NCBI RefSeq assembly: GCF_001618865.1
Contig: NZ_CP015136.1
Span: 496,001-560,000, forward strand
Source of the DNA: Luteitalea pratensis
Lineage (GTDB): Bacteria > Acidobacteriota > Vicinamibacteria > Vicinamibacterales > Vicinamibacteraceae
Length of the DNA stretch: 64,000 nt
Direction: 5' to 3'
Shown here: piece after piece, positions 57,174-64,000 of the stretch
How the letters are laid out: the number at the start of each line of letters is the position of its first letter
How positions within the stretch are numbered: position 1 is the first letter of the stretch
Position numbers and translations under genes: made by a program
The notes under the pieces: model-generated
Seen by the model: the letters and a program-made list of their open reading frames with translations, nothing else
Databases searched by the model: none
What the model was told of the DNA's origin: nothing

Positions 57174-59708
57174 CTAAGGCTGCCCGATCGGATCACCGGC
57201 CGGCACCGGCAGCGGCTTCTGCGGGGCGTAGGGCGAGAACGGGCGCTCCCTGTAGCGCTTCACGACGTCGGTGAGCGTCTCGATGTGTGCACGCCACGCG
57301 GCCGTGCGTGGTGCATCGGCGACAGGGAACAGCAGCGCCGGCAGGCGGCCGACGAAGTGACGCGCAATCGCGCGCACGTCGCTCGAGGCCGAGTCGTTGG
57401 CCCCGAGATCCATCAGCCTCTGCGCGAACACCTGCTGCGCGGCCCGCTGCACCAGGGCCGCGGTCGATTCCGTGGCCAGGTTGCCGCTTGCCTTCAGCTT
57501 CGCCGCGATCGCGGTGATGACGTCTTCCAACCCGGGGTTCTGCGTGTCGCGCGCGTGGAACTCGACGAGGCGTGCGGAACGTTCATGGTGGAGCAGGAGC
57601 GAGATCGCCATGTCGGCGGCGATGGTCGCGGCCGAGACGGGATCGAAGGTGAGCCCTGTGCGCCGCGGGAACATCTCGGTGTTGAAGCTGCCGAACGCCT
57701 CGCTCGGCGGCTGGAGCAAGGCCAGCACCCGTTCTGGCACCGCCAGCACGTCGGGCGACAGCGTGTCGAGCACCCCAGCCAGCGCGGCCCGCTGCACGTC
57801 GGGCGCGACGATGATTGGTGCCGCTGGCGCGGGCGCGTTGCCCTTGCGCACCGCGTATGTATAGAACTGCCCGCCCACCGACTTCACCGTCGCCTGCACC
57901 TGGTAACGGTGGTGGAAGTAGATTGGCAGGAACTTCTGCTCGAGCAAGCTGAGTGACTGGCCCTCGGGGATGCGGGTGACGTCGAAGGTGCTTAACGCGA
58001 TCTTGCGCACCGCGAGCTCGTGCTTCAGGTTCGCCACCGGATCGCTGCCGTTGTCCCACAGGCTGGCAAGCGGGTGCGCGGCGCCCGCGGGCCTGGCGTC
58101 GCTGTCGGCGATGAACAGCATGCCCTTCGCGGTGGCCCCGTCGACCAGTCGCGAGAGTTCGGCGGCCTCGTCGGCGCCTGGCGCGAACTGGCTGTAGGCG
58201 TATTTCACCGCGAAGCTGTCGAAGGCACCGATGCCGACGCCGTACGCGTCGGAGAGATCGATCCTGCCGTTGGTGACCTTCGCCATCGGTGCGGGGTAGT
58301 CCATCACCGACGCGCGGCCGTACGTGCTGGCCGCGAAGTTGTGCGTGAAGCCGAGCGTGTGTCCGACCTCGTGTGCCGAGAGCTGCCGGATTCGGGCCAG
58401 CGCCATCGCCGTGGCGTCGGTCTTCGGATCGGCGTCGGCCAGGTAGTCCGCATCCGGCGAATCGCCTGCCGCGCACTGGATTGCCGCGTCGGTGCTGGTG
58501 AGCGACGTCAGCCCGCTGCCGATCATGATGTCCTGTCGCACCCGTAGCGAGCCCAGGCTCACGTTGCCCTTGAGAATCTGCCCCGTGCGCGGATCGACGA
58601 CGGCCGCCCCGTACGACCAGCCGCGCGTCGATCGATGCACCCAGTTGATCATGTTGTAGCGAAGGTCCATCGGGTCGGCGTCGTCGGGCAGCACCCGCAC
58701 CTGGAATCCATTGCGGAACCCGGCGGCCTCGAAGGCCGCGCCCCACCAGCGAGCGCCGTCGAGGAGGGCCGCCCGAATCGGCTCCGGCGTGCCGTTGTCC
58801 ACGTAATAGACGATGGGCTCGACCGGCTCGCTGATCGTGGCGGACGGGTCCTTCTTCTGCAGGTGGTGCCGGATGGCCCAGTGCTTCTCGATGGGCTCGG
58901 TAATCGGCGAGGCGTAGTCGTGGAACGTCAGGTCGATGCCCCCCGCGCGCGGATCGGCGATGCGCGGCCGGAAGGTGTGCGTCGCCAGGTCGGGTAGCTG
59001 GACGAACGAGTGATGTTGCCTGACCGTGAACGCGGAGCCCGTCGGCGCCACCTGTCTGACGAGCTCGCCCGCCGGGCCATCGGTCACGAACGTGACGATG
59101 GTCTCGATTTCGCTGTTCTTCGGGAAGGCCTTGGTGCGGGGCAGATGGAAAGCCGTGCGGTTCGCGTCCACACGGTACGCGCCCTGGCTGGCGCTGCGCA
59201 GACGCTCGCCGACACCATGCGCGTCGCGCAACAGGAAGTCGGTGGCATCGACGAGCACGCGTCCATCCTCGACGGCTTCGACCTTGAAGCCCCACAAGAC
59301 CGAGCTCGCGAACGAGTCGGCGACCGCCTGGCGCTCGGCGGCGTCCTGGCTCAACGCACGGAACCGGTAGTTGGCCTGGGTGAGCAGGACCTTCGGCCCG
59401 ACTCGCTGGAAGGTGACGACGGCCGTCGCCCCCATCTGGCCGCGATCGAGTCCGATCGGATTGGAGCCGAGGCCGGCCGGCAGCGACGTCTGGTAGAGCA
59501 GCTCCTGGTCGAAGCGGGAGATCTCGAGATAGAGGCGCCCGGCGGCATCGTCCCAGTACATCGGCACGAAGCCGTCCATCCGCGTCCACTGGCGCGTGCG
59601 CTCGTCGATCGTGGCGGGTGGCGGCGTTTGCGCGCTGGCCGGCGGCACGAGGGAAGCAGTGGCGAAGACAAACAGCGATAGCAACAGGGCGCGCATGTAG
59701 GTATGCAT
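57174..59708 (-). CDS. large secreted zinc metalloprotease (DUF5117/DUF4953 type)
   Basis: This 844-residue exported protein belongs to the bacterial zinc-dependent metalloprotease group with DUF5118, DUF5117 and DUF4953 parts. A signal peptide (MRALLLSLFVFATASLVPPASA) is present. The zinc site is HEVGH with His446, Glu447 and His450, continuing TLGFTHN, the metzincin-like extended pattern HExxHxxGxxHN. N-terminal segments MYWDDAAGRLYLEI and LGSNPIGLDRGQMG are the usual beta-rich domain. Length is normal for the family. ATG 59708 is used; ATG 59696 would also leave the signal intact. Substrates are unknown. Confidence 0.88.
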   Translation of the reverse strand: MHTYMRALLLSLFVFATASLVPPASAQTPPPATIDERTRQWTRMDGFVPMYWDDAAGRLYLEISRFDQELLYQTSLPAGLGSNPIGLDRGQMGATAVVTFQRVGPKVLLTQANYRFRALSQDAAERQAVADSFASSVLWGFKVEAVEDGRVLVDATDFLLRDAHGVGERLRSASQGAYRVDANRTAFHLPRTKAFPKNSEIETIVTFVTDGPAGELVRQVAPTGSAFTVRQHHSFVQLPDLATHTFRPRIADPRAGGIDLTFHDYASPITEPIEKHWAIRHHLQKKDPSATISEPVEPIVYYVDNGTPEPIRAALLDGARWWGAAFEAAGFRNGFQVRVLPDDADPMDLRYNMINWVHRSTRGWSYGAAVVDPRTGQILKGNVSLGSLRVRQDIMIGSGLTSLTSTDAAIQCAAGDSPDADYLADADPKTDATAMALARIRQLSAHEVGHTLGFTHNFAASTYGRASVMDYPAPMAKVTNGRIDLSDAYGVGIGAFDSFAVKYAYSQFAPGADEAAELSRLVDGATAKGMLFIADSDARPAGAAHPLASLWDNGSDPVANLKHELAVRKIALSTFDVTRIPEGQSLSLLEQKFLPIYFHHRYQVQATVKSVGGQFYTYAVRKGNAPAPAAPIIVAPDVQRAALAGVLDTLSPDVLAVPERVLALLQPPSEAFGSFNTEMFPRRTGLTFDPVSAATIAADMAISLLLHHERSARLVEFHARDTQNPGLEDVITAIAAKLKASGNLATESTAALVQRAAQQVFAQRLMDLGANDSASSDVRAIARHFVGRLPALLFPVADAPRTAAWRAHIETLTDVVKRYRERPFSPYAPQKPLPVPAGDPIGQP

Positions 59709-59778
59709 GATGTGGAAGGTCAGGCGCGTTCTCCGAACGCGCCTGGGACGCGCCATTCGGAAAACGCCCCTCCCGAAT

Positions 59779-62247
59779 CTAACGACTCGCCGCGGTGGCC
59801 GGGCGTGCGGACGCGTTCTTCACGTGCGTGTCGAGCCAGTCGAGCATCTCGGCCACCGTGTGCAGGACCGATTCACGCGCGGCGTAGCCGTGGGCTTCGT
59901 GCGGCAGCGTGACATAGCGCACTGTCGCCCCGTGGCCCTTGAGTGCCATGTAGAACCGCTCGGACTGGATTGGGAACGTGCCGCTGTTGTTGTCGGCCTC
60001 GCCATGCGTCAGCAGGATCGGCTCGTTGATCTTGTGCGCGTACCAGAACGGCGACATGCGCGCGTACACATCGGGCACCTCCCAGAAGGTGCGCGACTCG
60101 GACTGGAACCCGAACGGCGTCAGGGTCCGGTTGTAGGCGCCGCTGCGCGCGATGCCCGCACGGAACAGATCGGTGTGCGCCAGCAGATTGGCCGTCATGA
60201 AGGCGCCGTAGCTGTGCCCGCCGACGGCGATCCGGTCGCGATCGGCGACGCCGCGGGCGACCACGGCGTCGACGGCCGCTTCGGCGCTGGCAACCAGCTG
60301 CTCGACATAGTGGTCGTTGGCCGTTTCGCCCTCGCCGACGATCGGCATGGACGGGTTGTCGAGAATCGCGTAGCCCTGCGTGAGCAGGAGCAGGTGGGAC
60401 GCCCCACGAATCGCGTCGAACCGATACGGCGACCCGCTCACCTGGCCAGCTGTGGCGGCATTGGTGAACTCCTGCGGGTAGGCCCACATCAGCAGGGGCC
60501 ATCGCGTGCCCGGCGTATGACCTGCCGGAAGGTAGAGCGTGGCACTCAGCGCCACGCCATCCTTGCGCGTGTAGCTCAGGCGTTCCTTCGTCACACCCTG
60601 CATCTGCGGCGCCGGATCGGCAAACGAGGTGAGCGCAAGTCGACTCCCGACTCCCGATGCCCGGTTGGCGGTTCCCGGGTCCCGGTTCCCGGTCCCCGGC
60701 GCAATCGTGCGCAACACGTAATTGGGCGGTGACATCTTCGACTCGTGGCGCGTCAGGAGGCGGCTGCCGTCCGGCGACACCACGGCCACGACCTGCTCGA
60801 CCTGCTCGCCGCTGCTGCGGAACAGGCGGGTGGCCTTGCCGGTCGCCAGGTCGAGGCGATCGGCAAACGGCCGGTCTCCCTCGGGCGAGGCGCCCTGGCC
60901 GAGCAGGTAGATTCCGCCCTGGTGGGTCAGGACGGTATCGCGGCCGGGCGCGCTGTAGGGGCTGCCGGGGTTCGCGTATGCATCCTCTGTCGAGCGCTCG
61001 AAGAGCACCCTGGCCGTGCCATCGCGTCCGACAACGGATAGACGTGTGCGGCGCGTTGGTCGATCGGATTCGGTGACGAGCGCCTGACCATCTTCGGTCC
61101 ACGAGATGTTCTGGCAGCGGTCTTTCGTCCGGTGCCAGGTCACCGGGGCCATGCGGGCGGGCAGCACCAATGCCATCAGGCGATCCCGGTTCGGCACCGT
61201 CTTTTTCGGGTCGCCCTCATCGAGGGCCACGACCCATGTCACGCGTGCCGGCTGCGTCGGATCCCACGAGTAGCGCCGTGGTCCGACGGGCACGCCGTTG
61301 ATCGGGACGGTATCGGCCAGCGGCAGCTTCGCAAGCGAGTAGACCTCGGCCCCCGACATGTCGATGACGCGCACGTGCTTGGGGAAGTCGTCGTACGGTA
61401 CCAACCGTGAAAATGGCCGTGCAATCGATTCCACCAGGAGGAAGTGGCCACCAGGCGCGGGCTGGGCCATGGTGTAGAGGCCCTCGCCGCCGACCAGGCG
61501 CGGGGGACTACCGGCGACCGGGATCACCGATATCGTGCTCGTGACGTGCCAGGCAAACAGGGCCTCGTCGTGGGGGCTCGCCAGCAGGTCCTGATACGTG
61601 CGGACCGGCGCTGGCGTACCGCGTGTCTCCTGGACGTTCGGACCCGAAGGCGCGGCCGGCAGGGTTGGCTCTGGGCTGCGGCTGGCTGGCGCCGTGAGGC
61701 AGACGAGGGCACGGCTGTCGGCCATCCACTCGCAGCGCACGCCGAGCGGGGCGCTGAGGCGAACGCCCGGCACCTGCCGCGCCGTCGCAGCGGCAGAATC
61801 CACCAGCCATAACTGCACCTGGTCAGCCCTGACGACAGCGAGGGCGTAATTGGTGCCGTCGGGAGAGAAGCCGATCGGCAGCAACCGGTCGGCGCCGGTC
61901 AATGGGATGGAGACAGGGCGAGGCGTCCGGCCGTCGAGGCCAGCGACCGAAGCGGCCCCGTAGCTCGAGCCACCGACCGGCGCACCTGACGCGATCGCAA
62001 ATCGCACTCCGCCCAGGCGGCGCAAGGGCTCGGCCATCTCCGCGATCGAAGGCATGGCGCGCGGCTGCAGCAACACCAGCCGATCGCCCGTCGGCGCCAG
62101 GAGCGCGCTCGGCACGGGTGGCGCATCGAGGATGGCCGGAATGGGGTCGCGCGGCACGCGATACCCGGACGGCGATTGCGCCAGCGCCGCCTGCGAGAGC
62201 GTGAACGTCGCGAGCGCGAGAGCGCCCAGTCGGCAGCAGGTCATCAT
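59779..62247 (-). CDS. S9 family peptidase (prolyl oligopeptidase-like)
   Basis: This 822-residue exported serine peptidase has a signal peptide (CCRLGALALATFTLSQAALA), a long beta-propeller region (to about residue 540) and a C-terminal alpha/beta-hydrolase domain. The catalytic serine is Ser679 in VGGHSYGAFMTANLL, the aspartate lies in LTHGEADNNSG and the histidine in PHEAHGY. It resembles the S9 peptidases annotated as glutamyl or dipeptidyl aminopeptidases. Around residues 516-536 the sequence PGTGNRDPGTANRASGVGSR is encoded by a heptad array at 60641-60703 and looks like an insertion between the domains. ATG 62247 is used, with ATG 62244 adjacent. Confidence 0.9.
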   Translation of the reverse strand: MMTCCRLGALALATFTLSQAALAQSPSGYRVPRDPIPAILDAPPVPSALLAPTGDRLVLLQPRAMPSIAEMAEPLRRLGGVRFAIASGAPVGGSSYGAASVAGLDGRTPRPVSIPLTGADRLLPIGFSPDGTNYALAVVRADQVQLWLVDSAAATARQVPGVRLSAPLGVRCEWMADSRALVCLTAPASRSPEPTLPAAPSGPNVQETRGTPAPVRTYQDLLASPHDEALFAWHVTSTISVIPVAGSPPRLVGGEGLYTMAQPAPGGHFLLVESIARPFSRLVPYDDFPKHVRVIDMSGAEVYSLAKLPLADTVPINGVPVGPRRYSWDPTQPARVTWVVALDEGDPKKTVPNRDRLMALVLPARMAPVTWHRTKDRCQNISWTEDGQALVTESDRPTRRTRLSVVGRDGTARVLFERSTEDAYANPGSPYSAPGRDTVLTHQGGIYLLGQGASPEGDRPFADRLDLATGKATRLFRSSGEQVEQVVAVVSPDGSRLLTRHESKMSPPNYVLRTIAPGTGNRDPGTANRASGVGSRLALTSFADPAPQMQGVTKERLSYTRKDGVALSATLYLPAGHTPGTRWPLLMWAYPQEFTNAATAGQVSGSPYRFDAIRGASHLLLLTQGYAILDNPSMPIVGEGETANDHYVEQLVASAEAAVDAVVARGVADRDRIAVGGHSYGAFMTANLLAHTDLFRAGIARSGAYNRTLTPFGFQSESRTFWEVPDVYARMSPFWYAHKINEPILLTHGEADNNSGTFPIQSERFYMALKGHGATVRYVTLPHEAHGYAARESVLHTVAEMLDWLDTHVKNASARPATAASR
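60641..60703. repeat. heptad array inside the S9 peptidase gene
   Basis: Eight 7-nt words CGACTCC twice, CGATGCC, CGGTTGG, CGGTTCC, CGGGTCC, CGGTTCC and CGGTCCC run in register, with a ninth partial match CGGCGCA. Nine heptads equal 63 nt or 21 codons, so the reading frame of the peptidase is kept. It is the only array found wholly inside a gene, between the propeller and the hydrolase domain. Confidence 0.8.
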
Positions 62248-62329
62248 TGGCCTCCGAAGAGGCGGGATTGTAGCATTCGCCGCCAGCACGCCTGCGCGAT
62301 CGGGTGCGTGGAGGAAGTAGGATCTCGCG

Positions 62330-63955
62330 ATGCATCGCCGGCATTTCCTGCAGCAGACCGTGATGGGGGCCGCCAGCCTCTCCAGCGTTGCCCCGGCTTT
62401 CGGCCAGTCACCGCTCGCCCAGGAGCCTCAGCGCATCTCCAGCGCCACGATCGCCGTCGGCGACGAGGTCGTGGAGCGCAGCGTCGACGACCTGCGCCGC
62501 GCGCTCGAGACTGGCCAGCTGACGACGCGAACGCTGACGCAGTCCTACCTGCGCCGGATCGACGCCGTCGACCGTCAGGGCGCCGGCCTCAACAGCGTCA
62601 TCGAGTTGAATCCCGACGCGCTCGACATCGCCGATCGGCTCGACACCGAGCGCAAGGCGGGCCGAGTGCGTGGCCCCTTGCACGGCATTCCCGTGCTGAT
62701 CAAGGACAACATCGACACCGCCGACGGGATGAAGACGACGGCGGGCTCGCTCGCACTCGTCGATGCGCATCCCCTGCTCGACGCCGGCATCGTCACTCGC
62801 CTGCGCGAGGCCGGAGCCGTCCTGCTCGGCAAGACGAACCTGAGCGAATGGGCGAACTTCCGATCGGAGAACTCCACCAGCGGCTGGAGCGGGCGTGGCG
62901 GGCTGACGCGCAACCCGTATGCGCTCGATCGCAACGCGTGCGGATCGAGCAGCGGCTCCGGGGCCGCCACCGCCGCGAGCCTGTGCGCCGTGGCCGTCGG
63001 CACTGAAACCGACGGATCGATCATCTGTCCCTCGTCGCGTTGCGGTCTGGTCGGCATCAAGCCGACCGTCGGCCTCGTCAGCCGGAGCGGCATCATCCCG
63101 ATCTCGGCGACGCAGGACACCGCCGGGCCGATGGCGCGAACCGTCGCGGATGCGGCAGCGCTGCTGCACGTGCTGGCTGGCCCTGACCCGCGAGATGCCG
63201 CCACGAAAGGCCAGACGCTCGCCAAGGACTATCGCGAGTACCTCCAGAAGGACGCGCTCCAGGGCAGGCGTATCGGCGTCATGCGCAACTTCTTCGGCTT
63301 CGACGCGCGCGTGGACGCCCTGATGGAGGATGCCATCAAGGCCGCCGAGGCCGCTGGCGCCACGATCGTGGACAAGGCGAACCTTCCGACACGAGGGCAG
63401 TTCGGCGACGCCGAGCTCGCGATCCTCCTCTACGAATTCAAGGCAGGCCTGGGGGCCTACCTGGCCACGCTCGGTCCTTCCGCGCCGATGAAGACGCTTG
63501 CCGATGTCATTGCCTTCAACGAGGCACACGCGAAGGAGGAGATGCCCTACTTCGGCCAGGAACTGTTCATCAAGGCACAGGCGAAGGGCCCGCTGACCGA
63601 CAAGGCCTACCTGATGGCAAAGGCGAAGGCGGCGCGGCTGTCGCGGACGGAGGGCCTCGATCGGGTATTCACCACGAAGAAGGTGGACGCGTTGCTTGCG
63701 CCGAGCGGCGGTCCGGCGTGGCTCACCGACCTGGTCAACGGCGATTACGGCACCGGGGGAAGTTCCGGGCCAGCTGCGGTGGCGGGCTACCCGAGCATCA
63801 CGGTACCGGCCGGCTTCGTGCGCGGACTCCCCGTTGGCGTGTCGTTCATCGGCCCCGCGTGGTCCGAGGCCCGCCTCATCGGCATCGCCTACGCCTACGA
63901 GCAGCAAACGAAACTGCGTCGCGCGCCGCAATACTTGCCGGGGGCGCTCGTCTAA
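62330..63955 (+). CDS. amidase (amidase-signature family), exported
   Basis: This 541-residue hydrolase belongs to the amidase-signature family, which cleaves amide bonds with a Ser-cisSer-Lys triad. The lysine lies in VLIKDNIDTADGMKTTAGS, the cis-serine in CGSSSGSGAATAA and the nucleophile serine in GTETDGSIICPSS. The N-terminus MHRRHFLQQTVMGAASLSS has a twin-arginine and a hydrophobic stretch, so it is probably a Tat substrate. It is not a GatA subunit, since no GatB/C is near and the signal peptide is unusual for that role. ATG 62330 lies about 85 nt from the divergent S9 peptidase start. Confidence 0.92.
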   Translation: MHRRHFLQQTVMGAASLSSVAPAFGQSPLAQEPQRISSATIAVGDEVVERSVDDLRRALETGQLTTRTLTQSYLRRIDAVDRQGAGLNSVIELNPDALDIADRLDTERKAGRVRGPLHGIPVLIKDNIDTADGMKTTAGSLALVDAHPLLDAGIVTRLREAGAVLLGKTNLSEWANFRSENSTSGWSGRGGLTRNPYALDRNACGSSSGSGAATAASLCAVAVGTETDGSIICPSSRCGLVGIKPTVGLVSRSGIIPISATQDTAGPMARTVADAAALLHVLAGPDPRDAATKGQTLAKDYREYLQKDALQGRRIGVMRNFFGFDARVDALMEDAIKAAEAAGATIVDKANLPTRGQFGDAELAILLYEFKAGLGAYLATLGPSAPMKTLADVIAFNEAHAKEEMPYFGQELFIKAQAKGPLTDKAYLMAKAKAARLSRTEGLDRVFTTKKVDALLAPSGGPAWLTDLVNGDYGTGGSSGPAAVAGYPSITVPAGFVRGLPVGVSFIGPAWSEARLIGIAYAYEQQTKLRRAPQYLPGALV

Positions 63956-63967
63956 CGGCCTGAAGCG

Positions 63968-64000
63968 TTCAAATAGCCCGCGTTCCGCCGGCTATTTGAA
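63968..64000. terminator. terminator-like hairpin after the amidase gene
   Basis: TTCAAATAGCC (63968-63978) and GGCTATTTGAA (63990-64000) form a perfect 11-bp stem with a GC-rich 11-nt loop. It lies 13 nt after the amidase stop codon. Because the window ends at the stem, a following T-tract cannot be checked. It may be a bidirectional terminator. Confidence 0.6.

Overview
The window is high-GC bacterial DNA with about 48 recognisable protein genes, several broken genes, and an unusual amount of structured spacer DNA. Gene content points to an acidobacterium of the Vicinamibacteria type (Luteitalea-like). The clearest marker is a PadR regulator directly followed by an MacB/FtsX permease of the ADOP type. 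Many secreted lipoproteins, metallopeptidases and hydrolases agree with this. The assignment is inferred from gene families, not from a marker gene. I see no rRNA, tRNA, CRISPR array, integrase or transposase.

Layout. 1-5 kb: a gene end, a lipoprotein, an esterase facing two ATP-grasp ligases. 5-10 kb: an FAD-linked oxidase, an M2 peptidyl-dipeptidase lipoprotein, a four-helix-bundle gene enclosed by inverted repeats, and a J-domain protein. 10-14.5 kb: small proteins, an acyltransferase-like membrane protein, a frameshifted gene and a DHFR-fold protein. 14.4-22 kb: an acyl-CoA ligase, a gene and its decayed duplicate around a DUF2911 protein and a kinase-like protein, a GH88 glycosidase and an SDR. 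21.7-25 kb: an MFS transporter under a histidine kinase and response regulator. 25-31 kb: a complete RND efflux operon. 31-39.7 kb: an M28 peptidase, the PadR-ADOP module with a truncated permease, a DUF4097 protein, an esterase and a second four-helix-bundle gene in inverted repeats. 39.8-44 kb: a PGM1-type peptide ligase coupled to a glutamine-amidotransferase-like protein, and two DedA/TVP38 membrane proteins. 44-51 kb: a glycosyltransferase, a purine permease, argininosuccinate lyase and a sodium/solute symporter. 51-64 kb: hydrolases, a beta-propeller protein, a PQQ-type sugar dehydrogenase, a large zinc metalloprotease, an S9 peptidase and an amidase.

The most unusual feature is the spacer DNA. 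Many spacers hold short-period arrays, most often with a 7-nt period and otherwise 8, 9 or 20 nt. The repeated word differs from locus to locus and can drift along one array while the 7-nt register is kept, for example 19 consecutive heptads at 50760-50892. Many arrays are arranged as imperfect palindromes. Two such palindromes enclose a four-helix-bundle gene of the family found in 23S rRNA intervening sequences. ORF-less palindromes using the same word as one of these flanks recur at 30965, 36208 and 36469. Arrays run into coding sequence: they form the last 67 residues of the truncated ADOP permease and the C-termini of the M2 peptidase and an ankyrin protein, and they lie inside an S9 peptidase. 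I propose that these are one family of hairpin-forming elements, with four-helix-bundle genes as candidate partners; this is inference and untested.
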